From assembly GCA_035293945.1 (NCBI GenBank), contig DATGLV010000015.1, positions 1 through 64,000 of the forward strand: 64,000 bases of DNA. The letters are read 5' to 3'. Shown piece after piece: positions 7,174 to 15,604 of the stretch. Under the pieces are notes generated by a model. The model worked only from the letters and a program-made list of their open reading frames with translations, did not search any database and was not told the DNA's origin. The first letter of the stretch is position 1; every line of letters starts with the position of its first letter. The DNA is from VAZQ01 sp035293945. GTDB taxonomy: Bacteria; Pseudomonadota; Alphaproteobacteria; Rhizobiales; Xanthobacteraceae. A program made the position numbers and the translations under genes.

Positions 7174-9096
7174 ATGTGGCTAAAGCAGCCTGCACGCGTT
7201 GGTCCCTATGCACGCGGCCCGACACATCGCGCAGGCCGCATTCTCCTTCTGGTGATCACGGTCTGGGCGCTGGCGATGGTGGTCCCGGATCTTTATCGCC
7301 TGGTTCGACCGCTGGGATCCTTCGGCTTCTACGCAAACAATGATGGGCTGATCACCGATGTGCGGGGCCCGTTCGCGGACAAAGCTTCCTCGCCCGCGTT
7401 TCAAGCAGGATTGCGGCCCGGCGATCGACTCGACCTGGCGCGGATGCGGTGCATCCCGCTCCGCACAGTCCGATGCGCGAGCGCAATGGCGGCCTTAGGA
7501 GGCATGCGCCTCGTGAGCAATGATCAGCGCGCGGAGCTGACCCTCGCCGCGAGCTCGGAAACACCGGTGCGCGACGTGACTATCCTGGCCGCCACGAGGC
7601 CATACAGCTGGTGGGCGTCAGCGGTTCTGCTGCTCGACCAGCTCGCCGCAATCCTTGTTGTGCTGGGAGCGGCGTGGCTTGTCTGGACCCGCCCCGGACT
7701 CATGACATGGGGCTTCTTCCTGTACGTCATCTGGTTCAATCCCGGCCAATCCGCACAGTACTACGCGTTGTTGTTGCAATACTCACCTGTTGCGTTGCTC
7801 ACGCAGAATCTTCTGGGTGCCGTCGCACAGGGGATCGGGGCCGCGGGCTTCATCGCGTTTGCGCTTCGGGCGCCGACGAATGCGACAGCGCCGCGCTGGC
7901 GGACAATCGAGAAGGCCTTGCCGGTTATCGCGGTCCTGCTTGCCGTGCTGCTGTCGTCGAGCTACGCCAATCTGCTCGGGTATCCGACCGAGACGGTAAC
8001 GCGGGTCGGCGTGCTGAGCGGGCTGGCGGTCGCCGCATCCGCATTGTTTATTCTCTTGGCTCGCCGGGACGAGCTTCCGCCCCAGGACTATCAGCGCCTG
8101 CGCTGGGTGATTTGGGGCTGCTTGATCGGCTTGCCGGCGCTGGTCATCGCGGATGCAGCCACAGGCACGACCCTTTTCGATGGCCTCTGGCAAGGTAACC
8201 CGCCCCCGGAGCAGTTGTGGGGCCTTCTTTATCTTGTAAATGGGGTCTTGTGCCTGTTTGTGAGCGAAGCGATCCGCAGGCCTTATGTCGTCACGGTTGG
8301 GATTCCGCTTCGCCGCGTGACGGTTCTCGGCCTTCTTCTCAGCTTGCCCACGCTGCTGCTGCACGAGCAAATCGATCATGTTCGCGAGGAGCTCAGCCAC
8401 GACGTGAGCCTGCCGGCCTGGGCCTGGATCGCCCTTGCGGCCGTGATTCTCTTTCTGGTTTCGCGCGCGCACGAGATCATGACCCATGCTGTTGATTGGC
8501 TTTTCAACCGCCGCATTGCGGCAGCGGCGGAAGGTCTTGGCAATGCCATCCTGAACGCCAAGATTCCCGCGGACATCGAAAGCCAGCTTGTCCATGGTGT
8601 GCGTGGCGCTCTTGGGCTCGCTTCCGCCAGCGTGTTCCGCGAGGACGGCGGGCTCTTCCGGCGGAGCGCCGCAGATCACGCCTGGGATGGCGCAGCGACG
8701 CAAACCATCGATGCGGACGACGCGATGATCAAGCATCTGCATGCCCGCCGGCCGTTCAACCTCGATCACGAAGCTGCCGTTCGCAATCACCTGCCCGAGG
8801 GGCTGATGCGCCCCATCCTTGCGGTTCCGATCGGTGATCGCCTCCGTTGCCTCGCTCTTGCTCTCTATGGACCGCATGCGTCCGGCACGGACCTCAATCA
8901 TGATGAGCGCATTATGCTGGCGTACCTTGCCGAGCTGGCGGCTAGCGTCCTCATGAAGCTCGACCACGATGAGCTCTGCCGCCGAATTGCGGTGCTGGAA
9001 CGCGAGCTCAGGGACGTCGATGCGAAGCTCGGCCGGGTCCGCCGTCGCTCCACCGGCCCGTCGGAACAAGTCGAACCATTCTCACCTCGGCTATGA
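7174..9096 (+). CDS. PDZ-membrane-GAF protein, no kinase or output domain
   Basis: A 640-residue integral membrane protein. After a first membrane helix (ILLLVITVWALAMVVPDLYR) comes a periplasmic PDZ-like stretch (PAFQAGLRPGDRLDL, about residues 74-88), then a bundle of some seven helices (about 150-440), then a cytoplasmic GAF-like domain (about 450-610). The protein ends in a short coiled segment (ELCRRIAVLERELRDVDAKL) and basic residues. This is the layout of ComP-like and 7TM sensor proteins, but no HisKA, HATPase, GGDEF or HTH domain is present. It may signal through a partner. The start at ATG 7174 has GAAGG upstream. Confidence 0.72.
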   Translation: MWLKQPARVGPYARGPTHRAGRILLLVITVWALAMVVPDLYRLVRPLGSFGFYANNDGLITDVRGPFADKASSPAFQAGLRPGDRLDLARMRCIPLRTVRCASAMAALGGMRLVSNDQRAELTLAASSETPVRDVTILAATRPYSWWASAVLLLDQLAAILVVLGAAWLVWTRPGLMTWGFFLYVIWFNPGQSAQYYALLLQYSPVALLTQNLLGAVAQGIGAAGFIAFALRAPTNATAPRWRTIEKALPVIAVLLAVLLSSSYANLLGYPTETVTRVGVLSGLAVAASALFILLARRDELPPQDYQRLRWVIWGCLIGLPALVIADAATGTTLFDGLWQGNPPPEQLWGLLYLVNGVLCLFVSEAIRRPYVVTVGIPLRRVTVLGLLLSLPTLLLHEQIDHVREELSHDVSLPAWAWIALAAVILFLVSRAHEIMTHAVDWLFNRRIAAAAEGLGNAILNAKIPADIESQLVHGVRGALGLASASVFREDGGLFRRSAADHAWDGAATQTIDADDAMIKHLHARRPFNLDHEAAVRNHLPEGLMRPILAVPIGDRLRCLALALYGPHASGTDLNHDERIMLAYLAELAASVLMKLDHDELCRRIAVLERELRDVDAKLGRVRRRSTGPSEQVEPFSPRL

Positions 9097-9317
9097 GCGA
9101 GCCGCGGAGTTTGTTGGTCGTCCCCCTATCTTGTCGGATCGCGCGAACCCGCTTCGGGCATGGCGGTGCTCCCGGGTCCGGCGGTAACATTCCAACAAGG
9201 CATCAAGGCACCAGCAGCGGACTCGATTAGCTCAAAGTTGCCGTCCAGCTGCCATGCTTTGGTCACACCGCAATGGCCGTCTAGACCGGCTGAGAGGTGA
9301 CAACATGGGGTCGCGCA

Positions 9318-10181
9318 ATGGAACCCAAGCTGAGCTCAGCGCAAGCCGATCCGCGCCACGCAAGTGATGTAGTCTTGCTGCAGCCGAAGGATTGGGCGGA
9401 CGCCCAAGAAGCTCTGTCCAAGCTCGCGCACGCTGTATCGGATCGACGTCGCGCCGCCTTGGGGCTGGACCTCGTCGCCGGCCCGCGCATCACCGAGCCA
9501 TCCCCCGAGGCTGCGGGTCGCCCCGCCAACGCGAACAAAGCTTCTTCATCCGCCCATCGGCCCGCGCGGTCGCGCCGCGCCTCGCGCGGCTTTGCCCGCT
9601 TCCTGCTGGCAGTCTGCCTCGGGGTGGCGGCTACCTTGGGCTGGCAGGCCTACGGCAGCACGGCCAGGCAGATGATCGCGAAAGCAGCTCCGCAACTTGG
9701 TTGGTTGGTATTGCCGCCACCGGAGCCGAACCTGCCGTCCGATCCCGAAGTCGTCCCGGATCAATCGAGCCGGCCTGCTGCTGAGGCCGCCGCGCCGCAG
9801 AGCGCATCCGCGCAAGCGGGAGCCCCTCCGTCCACGGCGCCGGAAATCGCCTCGTCAAGCGCGCCTCCCGAGCCTTCTCCTGATTTGCAGCGGCTCGAGA
9901 CCATGTCGCATGACCTCGCGGTCGTGCGGGAAACAGTCGAGCAGCTTGCCGCGAGCCAAGAGCAGATCGCGCGCGAGATCGCCAAGCTGCAAGCAGAGGG
10001 GCAGGACATCCGGCGCAGGCTATATGCGCTTCCGCTCGCCACCACGACGCGCAGGCCCGCCGCACCGCAAGGCGACTCAGCGGCGCCGCTTCCGTCCACC
10101 GTGCCGCAGACGGTCCCACAGTCATCTGCGGCATCGCCTCCGCCGCCCGAACCGCTGCGCCCGCCAATGCCGGTGCGCTGA
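9318..10181 (+). CDS. Single-pass membrane protein, proline/alanine-rich with coiled coil
   Basis: About 287 residues. A basic cytoplasmic N-terminal part (about 1-85) is followed by one transmembrane helix (FLLAVCLGVAATLGWQAYGS, about 95-114). A Pro/Ala/Ser-rich linker, a coiled-coil stretch (LQRLETMSHDLAVVRETVEQ, then LAASQEQIAREIAKLQ) and a very proline-rich tail follow. I chose ATG 9318 over 9297. Proteins of this shape are frequent in Bradyrhizobium-like genomes but have no assigned function. They could span the periplasm or act as scaffolds; that is inference. Confidence 0.65.
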   Translation: MEPKLSSAQADPRHASDVVLLQPKDWADAQEALSKLAHAVSDRRRAALGLDLVAGPRITEPSPEAAGRPANANKASSSAHRPARSRRASRGFARFLLAVCLGVAATLGWQAYGSTARQMIAKAAPQLGWLVLPPPEPNLPSDPEVVPDQSSRPAAEAAAPQSASAQAGAPPSTAPEIASSSAPPEPSPDLQRLETMSHDLAVVRETVEQLAASQEQIAREIAKLQAEGQDIRRRLYALPLATTTRRPAAPQGDSAAPLPSTVPQTVPQSSAASPPPPEPLRPPMPVR

Positions 10182-10472
10182 GATGGCGCCCCTCCCGTCC
10201 GTCACCGCATAGCGCGCCGAGCACGCCCGTAACGTAGCGGATGCGGGCATGGCTTCGGCCGGTGGCCGTACCGGCTTCGCGGTGCACCGCAGGCGCACAC
10301 GATGCGCCGGCAAGTGCGACCTCTTTCATCTCCGCGTTGCGCGGCACCGCATCCGGGCCCGGATGGGCTCATCTTAGCGCCTTGGGGTTGGCCCGGGGTT
10401 CCCATGCAAGTTGGGCCGCGATACGCTGCCGATGCGGCTGCTTTATTTGACGGCAAAACGGGGGGATGCGCC

Positions 10473-11387
10473 TTGCTCTGTCGAAATTCGATTGGAGCCA
10501 TGACGGCCGGCACGATCGTCATGGCTTCGATGATGACGTGCTTTGCTCAGACGGCTGAAAACGCGCGGTATCCGGATTGGAAGGGGGCATGGGAGCGCTT
10601 TGTCCCCAAGGACTCCGTGGCTTCGCCGTCCGGTCTGCGTACCTCCGGTGGGCAGCCTTCATTCGATCAGACCAAGCCCTGGGGAGCCGGACAGGAAGCG
10701 TCGCTCACTCCGGAATATCAGAAGGTGCTGGAGGACAGCCTTGCCGATCAGGCGAAGGGCGGCCAGGGCAATAATTTCGACCGCGCCGTGCGCTGCCTGC
10801 CCAACGGCATGCCGCTGATGATGACGGCATTCCTTCCGCTGGAACTCGTCGTAACACCGGACACGACCTATGTGTTGACCACCGATTACATGTACTTTCG
10901 GCGCATTTTCACCGATGGACGCGACTGGCCGAGGAGCATCCAGCCGACTTTTGCGGGCTATTCGATCGGAAGGTGGATCGACCAAGACCGCAATGGCACC
11001 TACAGCGTGCTCGAAGTCGAAACCCGCGGCTTCACCGGGCCCCGCGTTTTCGATGCCACCGGCCTGCCGCTGCACTCCGACAACCAGTCGATCTTCAAAG
11101 AACGGATCCACCGCGACAAGAGCGATCCGAATGTCCTTCACGATGAGATCACCGTGATTGACCATGCGTTGACACGGCCCTGGACCGTGGACAAGAAATA
11201 TCTGCACAACCCCAATCCGCGCCCGAACTGGATCATCGGCAGCTGCGCTGAAAGCAACATGTTGGTCGGTATCGGCCGGGACGCCTACTACCTCAGCGCC
11301 GACGGCCGCTTGATGCCGATTGAGAAGGATCAGGCGGCGCCCGACTTGCGATATTTCAAGCAGGACGTGAAGCAACCTCAACATTGA
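10473..11387 (+). CDS. Exported protein of unknown function
   Basis: The frame is open from 10302, but a signal-peptide-like start appears only at TTG 10473 (LLCRNSIGAMTAGTIVMASM then MTCFAQT) behind a G-rich stretch GGGGGA. ATG 10500 is the alternative. The mature part of about 275 residues carries FDRAVRCLPNGMPLMM, TYVLTTDYMYFRRIFTDGRD and GYSIGRWIDQD. These features recur in uncharacterised secreted proteins of soil alphaproteobacteria and gammaproteobacteria. No catalytic motif is recognised. The start choice is uncertain; the coding frame itself is secure. Confidence 0.68.
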   Translation: MLCRNSIGAMTAGTIVMASMMTCFAQTAENARYPDWKGAWERFVPKDSVASPSGLRTSGGQPSFDQTKPWGAGQEASLTPEYQKVLEDSLADQAKGGQGNNFDRAVRCLPNGMPLMMTAFLPLELVVTPDTTYVLTTDYMYFRRIFTDGRDWPRSIQPTFAGYSIGRWIDQDRNGTYSVLEVETRGFTGPRVFDATGLPLHSDNQSIFKERIHRDKSDPNVLHDEITVIDHALTRPWTVDKKYLHNPNPRPNWIIGSCAESNMLVGIGRDAYYLSADGRLMPIEKDQAAPDLRYFKQDVKQPQH

Positions 11388-11480
11388 GGGCCGCTGCAGA
11401 GCGATGTCCGAGCGCACCGTCCTGCTCAAAGAGGAGCGCTTCAATCGTCCGCCCTGTAGGCGGCGAGGTATCCGTGCAGA

Positions 11481-11807
11481 CTATCGCCGCGACCGCCGGG
11501 CGGCCCTTGGATTCTCGGCACGAGGCCCATAGGCAGAGTCCGCAGCCACGGAGCCAGATGCGCCGCAGCCGGGTGCTACCTGCCAACCGCCATCCGGTGC
11601 GCGGATGAAACCGTAGTCGCGGGCCGTGACAGGGTTGCCAAAAATTTCGGGATGGTAGGCCGGATTAACGCCCGCGAGGCTGCATGGCACCACATATCCT
11701 CCTCTGTCGTAGCGGTCCCTGTCGCCGCCCCCGGCCAACGAAGAGGTCACCAAAGCAGCGAAGATGACGGTGGCGGCCGGCACGATCAAGGCTTTCTTTG
11801 CACGCAT
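11481..11807 (-). CDS. Small exported protein of unknown function
   Basis: 108 residues from ATG 11807, which has AAGGAGA at the right distance; the longer open frame upstream is unsupported. The signal peptide is MRAKKALIVPAATVIFAALV followed by TSSLAGGG. The mature part is short, with RYDRGGYVVPCSLAGVNPAYHPE and a C-terminal Arg/Ala-rich tail. Two cysteines (in VPCSLAG and APGCGAS) may pair after export. It faces the MFS gene divergently with 121 bp between. Confidence 0.62.
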   Translation of the reverse strand: MRAKKALIVPAATVIFAALVTSSLAGGGDRDRYDRGGYVVPCSLAGVNPAYHPEIFGNPVTARDYGFIRAPDGGWQVAPGCGASGSVAADSAYGPRAENPRAARRSRR

Positions 11808-11928
11808 GGCAGTCTCCTTCCTATCTTGACCACCTTGCAGGAAGGATGATCCGCCAACCTTACGGGTACTTTTCTGCCGGCATACTTTCTGGTGGCATAC
11901 AGTGCGTAGCCGTTGGAATGAGGGAAGC

Positions 11929-13311
11929 ATGGCGCTGTCGCAAGCGGCCGACACAATCGAGATGGGCGCAGGCGAGGACATTCTGGCTCGTATCGAGCGC
12001 CTGCCGTTGTCGGCCTGGCAGATCAAGACCCGGATCATCGTCGGCACGGCGACGTTTTTCGACGCGTTCGATGCGCTCGCTATCGCGTATGTGCTGCCCG
12101 CCATCCGGCCGCTCTGGCATCTGACCGGGCCGCAAACCGGTATCCTGATCTCGGCCGGCTATGTCGGCCAGCTCATCGGCGCACTCGCCGGCGGCCTTAT
12201 CGCCGAACGGGTCGGCCGGCGGCCGGTCATCCTCATCTCGACGCTTTGGTTCGGCCTGATCAGCCTCGCCTGCGGGTTTGCATGGAATTACGAGTCCCTC
12301 CTGGTCCTGCGCCTGGTGCAGGGCTTGGGTCTTGGTGCGGAAGTGCCGATCGCCGCGACCTACATCAGCGAGCTCTCGAGAGCGCGTGGGCGCGGCGCCT
12401 TCGTGCTGCTGTTCGAGCTGATCTTTCCGGTCGGGCTCGTTGCCGCGGCCGTGCTCGGGCGCTGGATCGTGCCGAACCTGGGCTGGCAGTATCTCTTCTT
12501 TCTCGGTGGCGTTCCGGCGCTGCTCGTGCTCGCCATGATGCGCAACCTGCCGGAATCGCCGCGCTGGCTCGCCGCGCGCGGGCGCAGCAGGGACGCCGAG
12601 GAAGCCATGGCGTTCATCGAGAGCAAGGTGGCGGCCGCGATCGGCCGACACCTGCCGGCGATCGTGCCGCTGTCAGTTGCGCCCGCCGCCAAGCGGGCGG
12701 AATGGCGCGAGCTGTTCGGCGCGACATACCGGGCGCGCACGCTGGTGATCTGGACCGCCTGGTTTGCGACCTATTTTGCCAATTATGGGCTCGCCACCTG
12801 GCTGCCGACCGTCTACCAGGAGGTTTTCAAGCTCTCGCTCGGCGAAGCTTTGAGCTATGCGATCGCAACGCCCGCGCTCGGGCTCGCATCAAGCTTTGCG
12901 TGCGCGCTGCTGATCGACCGCTCCGGGCGGCGCATCTGGTTCACAGCTGCGCTTGCATGGTCGGCGGGCGGCTTTCTGTTGCTGTGGTGGATCGGACCGA
13001 GCAGCGCGCAACGCGTCATGGTGCTGACGACGTTCAGCTACATGGGGATCTCGACGCTCTCGCTTGCGCTTTATCTCTACACGGCCGAGCTTTACCCGAC
13101 CCGGGTGCGCGCGCTCGGCACCGGCACCGCCACCGCTTGGCTGCGGCTTGCCTCGATCCTCGGGCCGCAGGTTTTCGGCAATGCGCGCGTGGGCACGGAC
13201 ATCGGCGGTCCATTCCTGACTTTCGGCTTCGTCCTCCTCGCGGCGTGCGTTGTCGTTGGCCTGTTTGCGACGGAGACCAAGGGGCGCGTGTTGGAGGAAA
13301 TCTCGCCCTGA
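11929..13311 (+). CDS. MFS transporter (sugar/aromatic-acid porter type)
   Basis: A 460-residue, 12-helix major facilitator. Diagnostic pieces are GGLIAERVGRRPVILIS between helices 2 and 3, LVQGLGLGAEVPIAATYISE in helix 4-5, PESPRWLAARGR in the central loop, AELYPTRVRALGTG in helix 10-11, and the C-terminal ETKGRVLEEI, all typical of the sugar porter/AAHS branch. ATG 11929 has GAGGGAA upstream. It converges on a Rieske oxygenase gene (64 bp between stops), so it may import the substrate of that enzyme; that link is inference from proximity. Confidence 0.9.
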   Translation: MALSQAADTIEMGAGEDILARIERLPLSAWQIKTRIIVGTATFFDAFDALAIAYVLPAIRPLWHLTGPQTGILISAGYVGQLIGALAGGLIAERVGRRPVILISTLWFGLISLACGFAWNYESLLVLRLVQGLGLGAEVPIAATYISELSRARGRGAFVLLFELIFPVGLVAAAVLGRWIVPNLGWQYLFFLGGVPALLVLAMMRNLPESPRWLAARGRSRDAEEAMAFIESKVAAAIGRHLPAIVPLSVAPAAKRAEWRELFGATYRARTLVIWTAWFATYFANYGLATWLPTVYQEVFKLSLGEALSYAIATPALGLASSFACALLIDRSGRRIWFTAALAWSAGGFLLLWWIGPSSAQRVMVLTTFSYMGISTLSLALYLYTAELYPTRVRALGTGTATAWLRLASILGPQVFGNARVGTDIGGPFLTFGFVLLAACVVVGLFATETKGRVLEEISP

Positions 13312-13375
13312 GGGCGCCCGGATGCGCCTGCATTGCGGACTTCTGAACCGCCACGCTGGAATCGCTTTAGAGGCG

Positions 13376-14581
13376 TCAGAATTCTCGTGAAGCCGTGCTG
13401 TGGGCGTCCGCAAGATCCGATAGAGCGTCATCACTCTCAGCGAGCTCAAGCCCGGCGACTGCGCCGGAGGCGTCGACAAACTGCGGGAAGGTGAACTCTG
13501 TGAGGGGCTTGCCGTCCGCCAGGAGGCGCAGCTCGCGTCTCCAGATTTTCCGCAACAGGATGACCGCCGCGTCGGAGCGGCCCAGGCGCTCGGACCGTCG
13601 GTCCGCAATTGCGCCCTGGCCGACGCAGATCACAGTATCCTGCAATCGAGCATGCGTGATCCGGTCGAACGTCGACTTCCCCGACAAAACCTGCAGCGTC
13701 TTCCGGGTGAACCAAGCATCGCGGTCGACCCGCCTGCGCGCGTCGATCCAGGCCGCAGCGCCAAAGATCAGGTTGTCGATGAACTTGGGCAACGACGTCG
13801 TGACCGCGAGCGACATGTAGTGATTGTGGTGCGTATCGTCGATCGGGACGTAGAAGAACAGGACGCTGATCATCGCACGCTTGCGGTGATCGAATTGAAG
13901 ATAGCACATATTCGGCATGATGAAGTGATTGAGCTCGGTCGACCAAGGATGCCGCAACTCCTGTGTCAGCCCGAAGGCAGTCTCATGGGCGCGCACCAGC
14001 GGGACGGCGGCGCGGCGCGAGTGCCGCAGCAATCCGCTGTTGCGGTGTGAAAAAGTCACGTGCACATCGTCGACGATGTTCTCCGCGCTCTGAAAATAGT
14101 TGCAGTCCATCCGGTGCCGGTGCACGAACATGCCAAGTTTGGGCCACTCAGGGAATGGGGGTGGTGTGCCCTCGCCCAAATAGGCGAAGATAAGGCCGAT
14201 CGCTTCTCTCGCCGGATAGGTCGCAATCTTGACTTTGCCGCAGAAGGGCTGCGGCTCGGCGGGCTGCGCGGTACATTGACCGGTCGGGTCGAAGGTCCAG
14301 CCGTGATAGCGACAGGAGATCAGCTCTCCTCGCACGATGCCGGTCGAGAGCTGCGTTCCGCGATGCGGGCAGCGATGCTCGATGACGTAGGGTCGGCCGC
14401 TCTCGCCTCGGTAGAGCGTAAACTCCTCGCTCATGATGCGGATGGGGACAGCCTGGCCCTTCGCGAGGTCCCGCGACAGGAAAACGGGCTGCCAGACGCG
14501 CCGCAGGTAGCGCCCAGCGATCGTGCCTGGTCCGGTTTGGACGAAGTCGATCTCCTCCGCGATTTTCGCTTCAGTGCTCAT
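13376..14581 (-). CDS. Rieske-type ring-hydroxylating oxygenase, large subunit
   Basis: 401 residues. The N-terminal Rieske domain has CPHRGTQLSTG (about residues 71-81) and CRYHGWTFDPTGQC (about 90-103), giving the two-Cys, two-His cluster ligands. The catalytic domain shows ENIVDDVHVTFSH (about 167-179), matching the family's facial-triad region with its conserved Asp and two His. The rest is a StAR-like alpha subunit. No reductase, ferredoxin or beta subunit gene is adjacent, so it must use electron carriers encoded elsewhere. Similar single-gene oxygenases demethylate or hydroxylate aromatic and plant compounds. The start at ATG 14581 gives normal length. Confidence 0.88.
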   Translation of the reverse strand: MSTEAKIAEEIDFVQTGPGTIAGRYLRRVWQPVFLSRDLAKGQAVPIRIMSEEFTLYRGESGRPYVIEHRCPHRGTQLSTGIVRGELISCRYHGWTFDPTGQCTAQPAEPQPFCGKVKIATYPAREAIGLIFAYLGEGTPPPFPEWPKLGMFVHRHRMDCNYFQSAENIVDDVHVTFSHRNSGLLRHSRRAAVPLVRAHETAFGLTQELRHPWSTELNHFIMPNMCYLQFDHRKRAMISVLFFYVPIDDTHHNHYMSLAVTTSLPKFIDNLIFGAAAWIDARRRVDRDAWFTRKTLQVLSGKSTFDRITHARLQDTVICVGQGAIADRRSERLGRSDAAVILLRKIWRRELRLLADGKPLTEFTFPQFVDASGAVAGLELAESDDALSDLADAHSTASREF

Positions 14582-14861
14582 TCCGGCAGCATCACGGTCT
14601 CATGCGTCACGATGTGGGCCCTTCTTCGCGTTTGGGGGCAACAGTGATCCTTTTCGAAGCCGCCCAATGGTCGACCACGTTGCCCGCCAAGGTCAAGCCG
14701 ACAGGTTTTCCTGACGATACTGTGGCTGGGGCTCTACATGGCCGAGCTTTACTTGACCCGCATGCGCCGCCACGGCGCGCTCGCGGCCTCGTTGACCGCG
14801 CGGCAGTCCAACGCTTCAATACGCGGCAGACGGCTCAGATCCGCAGCCAAGGGAGGTCCCA

Positions 14862-15308
14862 ATGTCCTGTTCCGGCCGCATATTGATGAGATCGCTTTTC
14901 GCCACAGCCGGCGTTGCGGCACTTGCGGGAGCGTTCAGCCTCGGGGTTGTGGTGGCGCAGCAGCCGATGCCCGCGACCAAGGCGACGCAGATAATGAAGC
15001 AGGCGATCGGCGAATTCCCCGGCCGTGAGGTGACGATGACTACGCTCGATATCCCGCCGGGCGGCGGCTCGATGCCGCATCGCCATCCGACGACGTACAA
15101 TTTCGGCTATGTGCTGGAAGGTTCCTACCGGATCAAGCTCGACGATGGGCCAGAGCGGGTGCTGGAGAAGGGCGACACCTTCTATGAGGCACCGAACCAG
15201 CTTCACGCCGTGTCGCGCAACGCCAGCGCCACCGAGCCGGCGAAGATCCTGGTGGTGGGGATTGCCCAGACTGGCAAGCCCAATACCATTCCGGAGCCGC
15301 AAAAGTAG
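14862..15308 (+). CDS. Exported cupin-domain protein
   Basis: 148 residues. The signal peptide (LMRSLFATAGVAALAGAFSL then GVVVAQQ) is followed by one cupin fold: GGGSMPHRHPTTYNFGYVLE with its paired metal-binding His and Glu, then DGPERVLEKGDTFYEAPNQL and H. GGGAGG-like AGGGAGGT precedes the ATG at 14862. Small periplasmic cupins of this type are common but have no fixed function; metal binding is expected from the HxH...E pattern. A decayed copy of its 5-prime end lies at 17133-17260. The 280 bp upstream of the gene hold nothing I recognise. Confidence 0.85.
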   Translation: MSCSGRILMRSLFATAGVAALAGAFSLGVVVAQQPMPATKATQIMKQAIGEFPGREVTMTTLDIPPGGGSMPHRHPTTYNFGYVLEGSYRIKLDDGPERVLEKGDTFYEAPNQLHAVSRNASATEPAKILVVGIAQTGKPNTIPEPQK

Positions 15309-15361
15309 GAATGTCCCACCGTAGCTGGGCGTAGACCAACTCAATCTCTGGCGTTGACCGA

Positions 15362-15457
15362 CCGCCTTTAGGCGGCCAAACCTCAAGGGGCCGCGTCAGC
15401 CACCCCTTCTGCCGCCTCGGGCGGCTCCAATCTCAAAGCCCCCGGCTCTGCCGGGGG
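15362..15457. repeat. Cluster of four hairpins after the cupin gene
   Basis: Four adjacent short hairpins follow the cupin stop: CCGCC/GGCGG (15362-15375), AAGGGG/CCCCTT (about 15385-15408), GCCGCC/GGCGGC with a 3-nt loop (15411-15425), and CCCCCGGC/GCCGGGGG with a 3-nt loop (15439-15457). None is followed by a T run, so none is a standard intrinsic terminator. They may act as mRNA 3-prime ends or be remnants of a palindromic element. Confidence 0.6.
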
Positions 15458-15516
15458 ATGCTTACTCATGTTTACGAACGTCGGAACCAAGGGACACTAG
15501 CATTTAAATTTCTAGC

Positions 15517-15584
15517 GCGGCTTTGGTTTTGACGTTCCTATGAAAGGCTCTCCACAAAGGTGATAGGAACGTCAAAACCGCCGC
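15517..15584. repeat. Long inverted repeat (17-bp perfect stem)
   Basis: GGTTTTGACGTTCCTAT at 15525-15541 is perfectly complementary to 15563-15579 around a 21-nt loop. Beyond a 3-base bulge the stem continues with GCGGC (15517-15521) against GCCGC (15580-15584). It lies between convergent genes, so it could be a bidirectional terminator. The stem length is also typical of a small palindromic mobile element. Confidence 0.75.
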
Positions 15585-15604
15585 ACTACCGCGCGCGTTG
15601 ATCG

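Noticed and set aside
7783..9069. 428-residue open frame on minus strand
   Set aside because: Antisense to the PDZ-GAF membrane protein; residue composition is Arg/Gln/His-rich without domains.
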